Assembly (NCBI RefSeq): GCF_022569295.1
Contig: NZ_JAKFIA010000001.1
Location: 2,619,001-2,683,000, forward strand
Length of the DNA: 64,000 bases
DNA from: Pedomonas mirosovicensis
Lineage (GTDB): Bacteria; Pseudomonadota; Alphaproteobacteria; Sphingomonadales; Sphingomonadaceae
Reading direction: 5' to 3'
Each line of letters begins with the position of its first letter. Within the stretch, counting starts at the first letter, position 1. This document shows positions 1 to 8,575 of the stretch, piece after piece. The notes under the pieces were generated by a model, which searched no databases, was not told the DNA's origin, and worked only from the letters and a program-made list of their open reading frames with translations. The translations under genes were made by a program, and so were the position numbers.

Positions 1-636
1 GCCTCGTCAACATCGGCGTCGGGCCTTCCAATGCCAAGACCATCACCGACCACCTGGCCGTGCTGCGCCCTCACTGCTGGCTGATGGTGGGGCATTGCGG
101 CGGCCTGCGCGCTTCCCAGCGCATTGGCGATTATGTGCTAGCCCACGCCTATCTGCGGCTGGATCATATTCTGGACGACGCCGTGCCGCCGCACATCCCC
201 CCTGCCCGCGCTCGCCGAAATCCAGACCGCACTGCAGGAGGCCGCCGCCACCGTCACCGGCGAGCATGGCGCCGAGCTGAAGCGACGCCTGCGAACCGGC
301 ACGGTCGTCACCAACGATGATCGCAACTGGGAACTGCGCTGGGCGCAGGAGCGGCGGCACATCAACCTCTCCCGCGCCATTGCCATCGACATGGAAAGCG
401 GCACCATCGCCGCGCAAGGCTACCGCCTGCGCGTGCCCTATGGCACCTTGCTCTGCGTCTCCGACAAGCCGCTGCACGGCGAGATCAAGCTGCCCGGCAG
501 CGCCAATGCCTTTTATGAACGGGCCATTGGCGAGCATCTGGCCATTGGCCTCAAAACCATCGGGCTGCTGCGCGGGGAGATGGGCGGCCTCCACTCCCGC
601 AAGCTGCGGAGCTTCGATGAGCCGCCATTCCGCTGA
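1..636 (+). CDS. amn: AMP nucleosidase, 3' part, frameshifted
   Basis: Hydrolyses AMP to adenine and ribose 5-phosphate in the cytoplasm. Only the C-terminal part is in the window. Frame 3 reads a nucleoside-phosphorylase-like stretch (GVGPSNAKTITDHLAVLRPH, then MVGHCGG and IGDYVLAHAY). Frame 1 then reads the typical end of the family: TLLCVSDKPLHGEIKLPG, FYERAIGEHL and HSRKLRSFDEPPFR. The frames switch at a run of six C (197-202); five C would restore one continuous frame through HIPLPALAEIQ. Because both halves are well conserved, I favour a sequencing or assembly error over decay, but a real frameshift cannot be excluded. The 5' end lies outside the window. Confidence 0.88.
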
Positions 637-766
637 CCCCGCCTTTTCCTGATGGGTCCCGGCCTCGCCATTGCGGCACGCTGGTCCGTTTTATAGGCGG
701 CACTCGGCAGCCACGAGGCGCGCCCGCGCGTTTTATTGCTTGTCGCAAGGAAAATGCGAGAGGCAC

Positions 767-2059
767 ATGCCCACCAGCCGCCGAACAGTCGTGTTCTTCC
801 TTGGCATCGGCGGCGCAACCGTTGCTTCGCTGACGGCAGCCGGTTTCCTTTACCGGGCGGTTGATCGCGGCAGCTTTTCCGATCTGCAGGGCGGCGGGCC
901 CTTCGAACCCTGGCGCGAGTGGCAGGAAGGACGCTTGCTCGACTCGGAAGGCGTGGCCCTGGCCGGCACGCTGGCAGCCTCCTCCCTCAACACCCAGCCC
1001 TGGCTGTTCCGGCTGGAAAGGCATGTTGTTGATCTCTACCTCAACCGGCGCAGCTATGCCCTGTTCATCGACCCTTACGACCGCGACGTGCTGCTGGGGC
1101 TGGGCTGCTGCATCGAGAACATGATGACGGCGGCCGAAGGCCTGGGCACTCCGGCCAGCCTTCGCTACTTTCCCAACCCTGACAACAGCGATCATGTGGC
1201 CCGCCTGACGCTGGGCACGGGCGCGCCCAACGAGACGCCCCGCTTTCTCGCCATTGCCAACCGCCACACCAATCGCAGCCGTTATCACCGCGATAGGATG
1301 CCGTCCGCCAGCATTCTTGCCACGCTCAAGCGCCTGTCCCCGAGCGGGCCTGCCAGCTTCAGGCTGTTTGCCGCCGAAAGCCCGGCCGGGCAGAGCTTCA
1401 TTGAAGGCACGCTCGCCGCCACCGAGGAGTTTACGTCCGACCCCAGCATGATGACGGAGAGCTTCCGCTGGTTCCGCCAGACCATGGACCAGGTGAAGGC
1501 CGCGAGGGACGGCACCAGCTTTCTCAGCAGCGGGCTGACGGATCTGCAGGTGCGAACCGGCATCGCCCTGCCCGATATCAATATGAACAGCTACAGCCAG
1601 ATGTGGCTCGAGACCACCCGCAATGACCAGATGCCCTACACGCCCATGTTCGGTCTCCTGTGCGTGGACGACCTCAGCAATCCGACCCATCTGCTGGAGG
1701 CGGGCCGGCTCCTTCAGCGGCTGCACCTGGAAGTGACAGCCCGCAACCTTGCGCTCCAGCCCCTCTCGCAAATGAACCGGATCGCGGACCGGGAGGAAGC
1801 GCGCGGCGGCCTGCCGGTCTTTCGCGAGCGCCTTGCCTCGCTGTCCGGCGGCCAGGGATACGTGGTGCTCGGCCTGCGCCTCGGATACCCGAAGCGGCCT
1901 GCCCGCATCTCGCCGCGCCGTCCTTTCCCGACCGTGCTGGTGCCGCGTCTGGGGCCACTGCGCCCCACTCATGTACATGGTGCTCCGCCGCCTTCCGGCC
2001 CCTCGAAAGCGCCCAACCCGCGCATGAATGGCCCTGTCTCCAACCCGCCGAAGAAGTAG
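767..2059 (+). CDS. Tat-exported nitroreductase-like (Acg-type) flavoprotein, copy 1
   Basis: A 430-residue protein beginning TSRRTVVFFLGIGGA, a twin-arginine signal followed by a hydrophobic stretch, so export by Tat is likely. The motif LNTQPWLF near residue 80 is typical of nitroreductase-fold proteins of the Acg type, which bind or sequester FMN; the substrate is unknown. The C-terminus is a Pro-rich tail (PPPSGPSK, VSNPPKK). The start at 767 is chosen over 671 because the Tat motif follows it directly and a GAGAGG site lies just upstream. A second, frameshifted copy lies at 2903-4119, and the block between them looks duplicated. Confidence 0.75.
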   Translation: MPTSRRTVVFFLGIGGATVASLTAAGFLYRAVDRGSFSDLQGGGPFEPWREWQEGRLLDSEGVALAGTLAASSLNTQPWLFRLERHVVDLYLNRRSYALFIDPYDRDVLLGLGCCIENMMTAAEGLGTPASLRYFPNPDNSDHVARLTLGTGAPNETPRFLAIANRHTNRSRYHRDRMPSASILATLKRLSPSGPASFRLFAAESPAGQSFIEGTLAATEEFTSDPSMMTESFRWFRQTMDQVKAARDGTSFLSSGLTDLQVRTGIALPDINMNSYSQMWLETTRNDQMPYTPMFGLLCVDDLSNPTHLLEAGRLLQRLHLEVTARNLALQPLSQMNRIADREEARGGLPVFRERLASLSGGQGYVVLGLRLGYPKRPARISPRRPFPTVLVPRLGPLRPTHVHGAPPPSGPSKAPNPRMNGPVSNPPKK

Positions 2060-2204
2060 CGCGCCCTGCGGCGCCCGCCGCCCTTCGCTGCGCCCCGGCC
2101 CGTTACAATCAGCATCCATAGTGCCGCATCCCGCCCCAGGGACTAGACAATCTCGGACTTTGGGCCCAGGGGTTGCCCCCGTTCACCGAACAGGCCAAGG
2201 CACG

Positions 2205-2606
2205 ATGACAGACCACAGCACGAAGGATGCCGCCGAGCGCCCCCTCAAGCCCGCCCTGCTGCGCGGCTTCTTGGGCCGCTGTCCCGCCTGCGGCAAGGGC
2301 CGCCTGTTCGCCCGCTTCCTGAAGGCGACGCCCGCCTGCGCCTCCTGCGGCGCGGACATGACCCTCCATGCCGCCGACGATCTGCCGCCCTACCTCTCCA
2401 TCATCGCCACCGGCCACGTGGTGGTGACGATCCTGCTGGAGGTGGAATCGGCCTTTCACCCGTCCATGGCCTTCCACATGATTACCTGGCCGCTGGTCAC
2501 GCTCGTCATGGCGACCGCCCTCATCCAGCCCTTCAAGGGGGCGGTGATCGGCCTGCAATGGGCGTACCGGATGCACGGCTTCGGCAGCGGCGGGCAGCAC
2601 CAGTAA
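2205..2606 (+). CDS. DUF983 family membrane protein
   Basis: A 133-residue protein of the DUF983 family, function unknown. The N-terminal half carries two cysteine pairs (RCPACGKG and ACASCGADM), which could bind zinc. The C-terminal half has two hydrophobic segments (SIIATGHVVVTILLEV and ITWPLVTLVMATALI). The start at 2205 is followed by a hydrophilic head, MTDHSTKDAAE. The last 24 bases, including the stop, recur at 4165-4189 in front of the intact DUF924 gene, which marks this gene as part of the local duplication. Confidence 0.85.
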   Translation: MTDHSTKDAAERPLKPALLRGFLGRCPACGKGRLFARFLKATPACASCGADMTLHAADDLPPYLSIIATGHVVVTILLEVESAFHPSMAFHMITWPLVTLVMATALIQPFKGAVIGLQWAYRMHGFGSGGQHQ

Positions 2607-2772
2607 CGGCTGGCAACCCGCGCACCGGACTTTTCTCGCCCCCTTCCGCCTCGATGCGCTACAGTCGCGCGGGCAAGATAGGGAGGGGACCGATGCACGC
2701 AGCGACAACCGCCATCGCTTCAACCGCCGCCGAGGCGATCAAGATTCTTGCCTTCTGGCTGGGCGAGGTCCC
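2582..2772 (+). repeat. Direct repeat copy 1 (DUF983 tail plus DUF924 5' part)
   Basis: About 191 bases nearly identical to 4165-4356. It covers the end of DUF983, the intergenic region with its GGGAGGGG ribosome site, and the first 26 or so codons of the DUF924 gene. The copies differ by a few substitutions and one base in a C run. Confidence 0.9.
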
Positions 2773-2809
2773 CGCGCTTCGGCGCGCTGCCATTCCGCCA
2801 AGGCCCTGA
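2693..2809 (+). pseudogene. Truncated copy of the DUF924 gene
   Basis: The start codon, ribosome site and first 26 codons match the intact gene at 4277 (MHAATTAIAS, AFWLGEVP). The frame then runs into unrelated sequence and stops after 38 codons. The downstream sequence at 2789-2798 (GCCATTCCGC) equals the end of amn at 624-633. This suggests that the break is a duplication junction joining DUF924 to the amn 3' end. Confidence 0.75.
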
Positions 2810-2902
2810 TGGGCCGGATTCGCTTTTAGACCCTCTCGCCTGGTTCCAAGACTCGCTCCGGGCGTTCTTTCCTTGAAAGCAGGGATGGTGCGGAGAGGGC
2901 GC

Positions 2903-4119
2903 ATGCCCACCAGCCGACGGAATTTTATGCTCTTTCTGGGCGTAGGCGGTGCTACCATGGCAACCCTCACGGCGGCGGGTTTCGTCTACCGCGCCGTAGA
3001 CCGCGGTAGTTTCTCCAATCTGCAGGACGGTCGGGCGTACGAGTCTTGGGTCGAGTGGCAGTTGGGGCGCGTGCACGGCATTGAGGCCGTGGCCCTGGCC
3101 GGCACGTTGGCCCCTTCCAACTTCAACACCCAGCCATGGCTGATACGGGTTTACGACAACACGATCGACCTGTTCTTCAACCACCACAGCTACACCGCGC
3201 TGCTTGACCCATTCAACCGGGTCGCGCTCATGGGCCTGGGCGCTTGCATCGAGAACATGGTCGTCGGCGCGCGGGGGCTGGGCCACCCCGCCTCCGTCAC
3301 GCTGTTCCCCAACGGCCCCGCAGACGACACCGTAGCCCGCCTCAGCCTCGGCAGTGCCCCCCTGAGAAAACGCCCCACTTTCACGCCATTGCCCGGCGGC
3401 ACACCAACCGCGGCGCCTATGATACACACCGCCTGCCTCCGCCGGAGGCGATCGCGGCCTTGCAAAGCCTCTCGCCTGGTGGCCCGGTTCGCCTTGACCT
3501 ATTCGCCGCCGATACCAAAAAGAGCCAATATTTTGCCGAGGGCACCACTCTTGCGGCCCAGGCGGCCATGAACGAACCCGCCATGCTCGCCGAGCAGTTT
3601 CGCTGGTGTCGCCAGACCCTGGATCAGATACAGGCCACCATGGACGGCATCAGTTTCATCGCCACCGGCCTCACCGACCTACAGGTGCGCACGGCCATGG
3701 CCCTGCCGGAACTGGGCGAGGACGACTATGCCCGCTTTGCGCTGGACCAGATCGCCAACGTACAGATGCCCAACACCCCGTTGTTCGGCACAATCACGGT
3801 CAAGGACATCACCGATCCGGTCCAGCTGGTGGAAGCCGGGCGGCTGCTGCAACGGCTCCACCTCGAAGCCACCACGCGCGGCCTGGGCTTCCAGCCCATC
3901 TCTCAGTTGAACTGGATGGCGGATCGGGAGGAAGCACGGGGGACCACCGGGGAGTTTCGCCGTCGCACCGCGGCCTTGGCCCACGGCCCCGGCACCATGG
4001 CCATCGGCCTGCGCGTCGGCCACGCCCTCAGGCCGGCCCGCGCATCAGCCCGCCGCTCCCTGACCTATGTGCTGTTGCCCCGTGTCGGGTCGTTGCACAC
4101 ACCCCTGCCCCTACGATGA
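2903..4119 (+). pseudogene. Nitroreductase-like (Acg-type) flavoprotein, copy 2, frameshifted
   Basis: Paralogue of the protein at 767-2059. It has the same Tat signal (TSRRNFMLFLGVGGA), the same NTQPWLI motif and matching downstream blocks (ATGLTDLQVRTAMALPE, VEAGRLLQRLHLE, WMADREEARG). The frame breaks at a run of six C (3357-3362). Seven C would give one frame of about 405 residues, with GSAPPEKTPHF aligning in length to GTGAPNETPRF in copy 1. An AGAGGG site precedes the start. It may be a real pseudogene or an artefact of the C run. Confidence 0.75.
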
Positions 4120-4164
4120 CAAGCCGCCCAACCGCGCCCCACGCGGCCCGGTCGCCAACCGACC

Positions 4165-4356
4165 CGGCAGCGGCGGGCAGCACCAGTAACGGCTGGCAAC
4201 CCGCGCGCCGGACTTTTCTCGCCCCCCTTCCGCCTCGATGCGCTACAGTCGCGCGGGCAAGATAGGGAGGGGACCAATGCACGCAGCGACAACCGCCATC
4301 GCTTCGACCGCCGCCGAGGCGATCGAGGTTCTTGCCTTCTGGCTGGGCGAGGTCCC
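4165..4356 (+). repeat. Direct repeat copy 2
   Basis: Partner of 2582-2772. It begins with the last codons of DUF983 (no other trace of a second DUF983 gene remains) and runs into the intact DUF924 gene. Confidence 0.9.
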
Positions 4357-4852
4357 GCCCGAGCGGCGCTTCGTCGTCGATGCGGCGCTGGACGCGCAAA
4401 TCCGCCAGCGCTTCGGTGCACTGCACGAGCGGCTGTGCACGACCGTGCCGCAGGACTGGCGGCAAACGCCGGAGCGGCTGCTCGCCGCCATCATCGTGCT
4501 CGACCAGTTCTCCCGCAATCTCCACCGCGGCTCGCCGCGCACCTTCGCCTGCGATCCGGCGGCGCTGGCGCTCACCAAGGACGCCATCGAGCGCGGCTTT
4601 GACAAGCAGCTGCGCGGCGATCAGCTTCAGTTCCTCTACATGCCGCTGATGCACAGCGAGGACGCGGCGGATCAGGCCTTGTCGGTCGAGCTGTTCGCCA
4701 CTATCGGCAACGACGAGGCTTACGACTACGCCCTCCAGCACAAGGCCATCATCGACCGCTTCAAGCGCTACCCCCACCGCAACGCCGTGCTGGGCCGGGA
4801 GTCGACACCGGAGGAAATCGAGTTTCTGAAACAGCCGGGGTCGAGTTTCTGA
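4277..4852 (+). CDS. DUF924 family protein
   Basis: A 191-residue cytoplasmic protein of the DUF924 family, of unknown function. Family hallmarks seen are AFWLGEVPPERRF near the start, the central IIVLDQFSRNLHRGSP, then FLYMPLMHSEDAADQ and the closing FKRYPHRNAVLGRESTPEE. The start at 4277 follows a GGGAGGGG site by four bases. It is followed by a hairpin element at 4857 and faces alkB tail to tail. Confidence 0.9.
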   Translation: MHAATTAIASTAAEAIEVLAFWLGEVPPERRFVVDAALDAQIRQRFGALHERLCTTVPQDWRQTPERLLAAIIVLDQFSRNLHRGSPRTFACDPAALALTKDAIERGFDKQLRGDQLQFLYMPLMHSEDAADQALSVELFATIGNDEAYDYALQHKAIIDRFKRYPHRNAVLGRESTPEEIEFLKQPGSSF

Positions 4853-5636
4853 TCCACCAAGGGGGTCTCAGACCCCCTTGGAACCCCCTTCCATTTTTAT
4901 CGGAACGCGCCCTTTCCCCACGCACGGCCCTAAAACGAACGGGGTGCAGGGGACCGAGTCCCCTGCATAATGAAATAAACCTACAGCGCCTCCTGAACGT
5001 GAGGTTGATGCGGCATTGGCCGGTTGCCGGGTGCTCGCCTTCGCCCAAGGGCGCAACGCCATGGAAGGCGAGGCGGGAGGGGCCGCCCCACACGGTCACG
5101 TCCCCATGCTCCAGCCGCACGCGGCGGGTTTTGTCCGAACGGCTGAGGCCGCCGAACAGGAAGGTGGCCGGTAGGCCGAGGGAGACGGAGACGATGGGGT
5201 CGGTATAGCCCTTCTCGTCCTTGTCCTGATGCAAAGTCAGCCGCGCAGCCGGAGCGTAGCGGTTGATGAGGCACACATCGGTGTGGAAGTCGCGGAAGCC
5301 CGCAGCCGTGGCTGCCCGCCGCGCCAGACCAAGAAACAGCGGCGGCATGGGCGGCCAGGGATTGCCGGTCAGCGGGTCGAGCGGCTGGTAGCGATAGCCG
5401 CGCCTGTCCGACACCCAGCCCACATCGCCGCAGTTGGTCATGGCGACGGACATGCGAAAGCCGCCCGGCGTCTCCAGATGCCGGAAGGGAGCCGCCGCCG
5501 CAATCCGCTCCACCGCTTCCAGCAGCGCCGGGGCGTCGCCCAGCGCAAAGCCGCGCAGCACCACCGCCCCTTCGGCGAGCACCTCCGCCTTGCCTGCATC
5601 GGGCGAGCCCATCTCCGCGAACAGGTCCCCAATCAC
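4761..5636 (-). CDS. alkB: Alpha-ketoglutarate-dependent DNA repair dioxygenase AlkB, read through at its 3' end
   Basis: Removes methyl groups from 1-methyladenine and 3-methylcytosine in DNA. The iron ligands are visible as H136 and D138 (LTLHQDKDE) and H192 (AFHGVAP); the 2-oxoglutarate arginines lie in CRINLTFR (R209, R215). The gene should end just after NLTFRR. Here the frame continues for about 75 residues through repeat element A and into the antisense of DUF924. One extra G near 4990 would give a stop right after LTFRR-A-L, so the tail is probably an artefact or a recent stop loss. The start is GTG at 5636, 12 bases after the preceding gene, with an AAAGGCGAG site. Confidence 0.85.
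   Translation of the reverse strand: MIGDLFAEMGSPDAGKAEVLAEGAVVLRGFALGDAPALLEAVERIAAAAPFRHLETPGGFRMSVAMTNCGDVGWVSDRRGYRYQPLDPLTGNPWPPMPPLFLGLARRAATAAGFRDFHTDVCLINRYAPAARLTLHQDKDEKGYTDPIVSVSLGLPATFLFGGLSRSDKTRRVRLEHGDVTVWGGPSRLAFHGVAPLGEGEHPATGQCRINLTFRRRCRFISLCRGLGPLHPVRFRAVRGERARSDKNGRGFQGGLRPPWWIRNSTPAVSETRFPPVSTPGPARRCGGGSA
4857..4975. repeat. Bipartite REP/BIME-like element A
   Basis: Left hairpin: CCAAGGGGGT (4857-4866), loop CTCAG, ACCCCCTTGG (4872-4881), then CCCCCTTCCATTTTTATCGG and a CGCGCCC box. Right half inverted: TGCAGGGGAC (4945-4954), loop CGA, GTCCCCTGCA (4958-4967), preceded by CGGCCCTAAAACGAACGGGG. The two halves point at each other across a short spacer. It lies between the convergent DUF924 and alkB genes and may terminate transcription from both sides. 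The alkB frame runs through it. Confidence 0.8.
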
Positions 5637-5648
5637 GCGCGCTCGCCT

Positions 5649-6341
5649 TTACCGTGCATCATGGAAGATCAGCCCGAGCACGTGCCGCTTGCCGGAGCGC
5701 ATCTCGCTGACGCCATGGCGCATGGCCACGCGATAGTCCCCCCGGCTGCCCCGCACCGGGCGCTGGTTCACCGGAAACACTACCGCGTCGCCTGCGCGCA
5801 GCGGCACCACCATGGCGCGGCTCTGCATCCGGGGGCGCTGCTCGGTCAGCACGAATTCGCCGCCGGTGAAGTCCCGCCCCGGCTCGCTCAAAAGCACCGC
5901 CGCCTGCAGGGGAAACACCAGGTCGCCGTAGAGGTCCTGATGCAGGCAGTTGTAATCCCCCGGCCCATAGCGCAGCAGCAGGGGCGTGGGGCGCACTTGG
6001 CCCGCCGCATGGCAGCGGGCGAGATAGTCGGCGTGGCTTTCCGGAAACCGCGCCTCTTCCCCCAGCCGCTCAGCCCAGCGATTGGCGATACTGGCAAGCG
6101 GTGGATACAGCGCCTCCCGCAGCCCGGCGATGAGCGGCGGGTGCGGATAGGCGAAATACTGGTATTCGCCCCGCCCGAAGTTGTGCCGCGCCATCACAAC
6201 CTTGCTGCGGAACAGATCCTCCCGGTCATACAGAGCCGCCACTTGCGCGCATTCGTCCGCCGTCAGCAGGGCGGGCAGGATGGCGTAACCCGCTGTGTCC
6301 AGCGCCTCGGCTACCGCCGCCCAGTCGATATCACGCCTCAC
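5649..6341 (-). CDS. 2OG-Fe(II) oxygenase of the Ada/AlkB operon
   Basis: A 230-residue 2-oxoglutarate/iron dioxygenase. The HxD motif is H134/D136 (CLHQDLYGD) and the distal histidine is H209 in AMRHGVSE, followed by basic residues that could bind 2-oxoglutarate. The start is GTG, overlapping the ada stop as GTGA, so the two genes are translationally coupled. Its place between ada and alkB suggests a role in repair of alkylated nucleic acid or protein. That role is inferred from context; the substrate is not known to me. Confidence 0.8.
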   Translation of the reverse strand: MRRDIDWAAVAEALDTAGYAILPALLTADECAQVAALYDREDLFRSKVVMARHNFGRGEYQYFAYPHPPLIAGLREALYPPLASIANRWAERLGEEARFPESHADYLARCHAAGQVRPTPLLLRYGPGDYNCLHQDLYGDLVFPLQAAVLLSEPGRDFTGGEFVLTEQRPRMQSRAMVVPLRAGDAVVFPVNQRPVRGSRGDYRVAMRHGVSEMRSGKRHVLGLIFHDAR

Positions 6342-7414
6342 TTCTTGCGCTCCCGCTCCAGCAGCGCCTGCTTGCGCGCCAGGCCCCAGCGGTAGCCCGC
6401 CAGCGCGCCGGTGCCGCGCACCGCCCGGTGGCAAGGAATGGCGACTGCCACGGTGTTCTTCGCGCACGCGCTCGCCACCGCCCGCACCGCCTTGGGCGCG
6501 CCCACCTTCTCTGCCAGTTGGGCGTAGCTCAGCGTCTCGCCCGGCGGGATGTCGCGCAAGGCTGCCCACACCTTCTGTTGCAGCGCCGTGCCGCGCACGT
6601 CGAGCGGGAGTGTTATGTTCGAGCCGGGCGCTTCCACCAGCCGCACCGCCTGCTCCACCAGCGCGGCGAAGTCCCCGTCCCCCTCCACGATCTGGGCCAG
6701 CGGAAACCGCTGGCGCAGCTCGGCAATCAGCGGCTCCGGTGCGTCGTCCAGCATCATGGAGCAGATGCCCCGCGCTGTCGCCGCCACCGACAAGAGCCCC
6801 AGCGAGCACGGCACGATGGCGTGGCGGATCACCTCTCCCTCCCCGCCTTTGCGGTAGCGCTTCGGCTCCATGCCCAGCATCCCCTCGGCCTTCGCGTAGA
6901 ACCGGCTGCTGGAGCCGAACCCGGCCTCATAGAGCGCCCCCGTCACGCTATCGCTGGCGGACAGGTTTTCCCGCAGCCGCCGGGCGCGCGCCGCATCGGC
7001 GTAGGCCTTCGGCGTCACACCCGTCGTCTGCCGGAAGATGCGGTGGAAATGGAACGGGCTGAGGCCCGTCGTCGCGGCCAGCGCGTCGAGCGTCATCGGC
7101 TCCTCCGCCTCTTCCAGCATCCGGCAGGCCTTGGCGACAAGCTCCGCCCGCTCATCCGCCATCGGCATGGCATCCGGGCGGCAACGCAGGCAGGCGCGAA
7201 ACCCCGCCCTTTCCGCCTCCTCCCGCGTCTCGACGAAAAACACGTTCTCCCGCAGCGGCTTGCGCGCCGTGCACGACGGGCGGCAGTAAATTCCGGTCGT
7301 CTTCACGCAGGTGAAGAACCGCCCGTCCATCGCCGCATCGCGCCGCAGCACGGCGTCCCACCGCGCGTCGTCATCAGTCATCAGGGTTTCCGGCGTTGCC
7401 ATAACGTTCAACAT
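6338..7414 (-). CDS. ada: Bifunctional Ada: methylphosphotriester/O6-alkylguanine repair protein and transcription activator
   Basis: Transfers methyl groups from DNA to its own cysteines and then activates the adaptive response. The N-terminal zinc domain has C44, C48, C75 and C78 (TTGIYCRPSC and ACLRCRPD). An AraC-type helix-turn-helix follows (LSPFHFHRIFRQTTGVTPK), and the C-terminal methyltransferase site is IPCHRAV with Cys near residue 328. Length 358, normal for the family. The start at 7414 has GGAAGAGGAT upstream; an in-frame ATG at 7402 is the alternative. First gene of the operon with the 2OG oxygenase and alkB. Confidence 0.95.
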   Translation of the reverse strand: MLNVMATPETLMTDDDARWDAVLRRDAAMDGRFFTCVKTTGIYCRPSCTARKPLRENVFFVETREEAERAGFRACLRCRPDAMPMADERAELVAKACRMLEEAEEPMTLDALAATTGLSPFHFHRIFRQTTGVTPKAYADAARARRLRENLSASDSVTGALYEAGFGSSSRFYAKAEGMLGMEPKRYRKGGEGEVIRHAIVPCSLGLLSVAATARGICSMMLDDAPEPLIAELRQRFPLAQIVEGDGDFAALVEQAVRLVEAPGSNITLPLDVRGTALQQKVWAALRDIPPGETLSYAQLAEKVGAPKAVRAVASACAKNTVAVAIPCHRAVRGTGALAGYRWGLARKQALLERERKK

Positions 7415-7662
7415 GGCCTCGATCCTCTTCCTTGCCAATCGGCCGGAAGAATGGCGGATGCTATGCCTGCCCGCACCCCGCTCCTTGCTGTGGAATTTTT
7501 TTGGCTCAAGCTTTTGTTCTTGCAGAGGGTCTTGGACCCTCTGCACTCCCATTCATTTATCGGGCCGAGCCCGTTATGGGCCGTGACGCCAAGCTGGAAT
7601 CTTTGAATGACAGGGCCGCGCCCGGCAGCAAACATCGCGCTTCACCGGCAGACAAGTGTGTT

Positions 7663-7682
7663 TTGAATGATTTTAAGGAGCG
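7663..7682 (+). repeat. Internal 19-20 bp motif, copy 1
   Basis: TTGAATGATTTTAAGGAGCG, identical to 12005-12024 in element C. Confidence 0.75.
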
Positions 7683-7803
7683 TTCGTGCAACCTGAACCA
7701 GCAAACGGAACGGCATCTGGGAACGCGGCCCGATAATGAAACCGGGGCACAGGGGACTGAATCCGTTCCCAGCCGCCGCGCTCCACCGGCTAACCAGAAA
7801 ATC

Positions 7804-7823
7804 CTGAATGATTGTAAGGAGCG
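7804..7823 (+). repeat. Internal 19-20 bp motif, copy 2
   Basis: CTGAATGATTGTAAGGAGCG, two mismatches to the copies at 7663 and 12005. Confidence 0.75.
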
Positions 7824-7918
7824 ATTTCAGCGCTCAATCCAGCCTGCACGCGGCGGATGCCGGGCGCGGCCCTTCAAAAGGAAGGGGGTCCAGGACCCCT
7901 GCAAGAAATCCTGAAAAA

Positions 7919-8572
7919 TTACGCCTTGGGCGTTTCCGCCTCTTTCCTGCTCTCTTCTGCCGCATAGCGGGTCATGATCGGCGCCTGGGTGATGGCGAAC
8001 AGCATGGAGAGCGGCAGCACCGCCCATGCCTTGAACGTCACCCACGTGTCGGTGGAGACATTGCGCCACACCGCTTCGTTGAGCACGGCCATGACGAGGA
8101 AGAACCACGCCCAGTTGCGGGTGAGCAGCCGCCAGCCTTCGTCCTTCATCGCCGGGTAGGCGGCTTCCAGCACCGCCTTCAGCACCGGGCGGCCGGTAAT
8201 CAGCCCGTAGAACAGGATGATGGCGAACATGGTGTAAAGGATGGTGGGCTTGATCTTGATGAACAGGTCGTTGTGCAGCCACAGCGTCAGGCCGCCGAAC
8301 ACCAGCACGATGGCGGCGTTGACCCACAGCATTTTCGGGATTTCGTGCAGCAGCACGCGCGAGGCGATCATGGAGCCGATCATCGCCGCCATGAAGGTGC
8401 CGGTTGCCCAGTAGATGCCGAGCCAGCTGTTCATGGCGAAGAAGACAAGCAGTGGCACGAAATCGATGGCGAGGCGCACCCACGGGTTCTTGGGGGCCTT
8501 ATCGTCCACCAGCGGCACCGGCGTTGCTTCCGGGTCCGGCATCAGCATCGGGTCTTTCTGTTCGCGCGCCAT
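7919..8572 (-). CDS. ispZ: Septation protein A / YciB inner-membrane protein
   Basis: A 217-residue integral membrane protein of the IspZ/YciB family, linked to cell division and envelope maintenance. It has a soluble head (MAREQKDPMLMPDPE), the family start NPWVRLAIDFVPLLVFFAMN, and about five hydrophobic segments, with TWVTFKAWAVLPLSMLFAI near the end. It starts three bases after the ftsY stop, so it is probably the last gene of the mtaB-ftsY-ispZ operon. Confidence 0.93.
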   Translation of the reverse strand: MAREQKDPMLMPDPEATPVPLVDDKAPKNPWVRLAIDFVPLLVFFAMNSWLGIYWATGTFMAAMIGSMIASRVLLHEIPKMLWVNAAIVLVFGGLTLWLHNDLFIKIKPTILYTMFAIILFYGLITGRPVLKAVLEAAYPAMKDEGWRLLTRNWAWFFLVMAVLNEAVWRNVSTDTWVTFKAWAVLPLSMLFAITQAPIMTRYAAEESRKEAETPKA

Positions 8573-8575
8573 GAA

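Larger units (their letters stand above)
7517..7907. repeat. REP/BIME-like element B (long form)
   Basis: Left hairpin: TGCAGAGGGTC (7521-7531), loop TTG, GACCCTCTGCA (7535-7545), followed by CTCCCATTCATTTATCGGGC. Right hairpin, inverted: GGGGTC (7885-7890), loop CAG, GACCCC (7894-7899), then TGCAAG, preceded by GCGCGGCCCTTCAAAAGG. The interior is longer than in elements A, D and E and holds two copies of TGAATGATTNTAAGGAGCG. Confidence 0.7.
7415..7918. other. Gene-free stretch holding repeat element B and the ada promoter region
   Basis: About 500 bases between the 5' end of ada and the 3' end of ispZ. I see no convincing gene. Most of it is repeat element B (7517-7907) plus two copies of a 19-base internal motif. 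The ada promoter must lie within the part next to 7414, but I cannot place its boxes. Confidence 0.6.

Noticed and set aside
551-2119. Long minus-strand frame opposite the first nitroreductase gene
   Set aside because: Shadow of the coding strand in a high-GC genome; the plus strand has a Tat signal, a ribosome site and a paralogue.
4761-4983. C-terminal extension of AlkB as a genuine extra domain
   Set aside because: It is the translation of a repeat element and antisense DNA, without conserved protein character.
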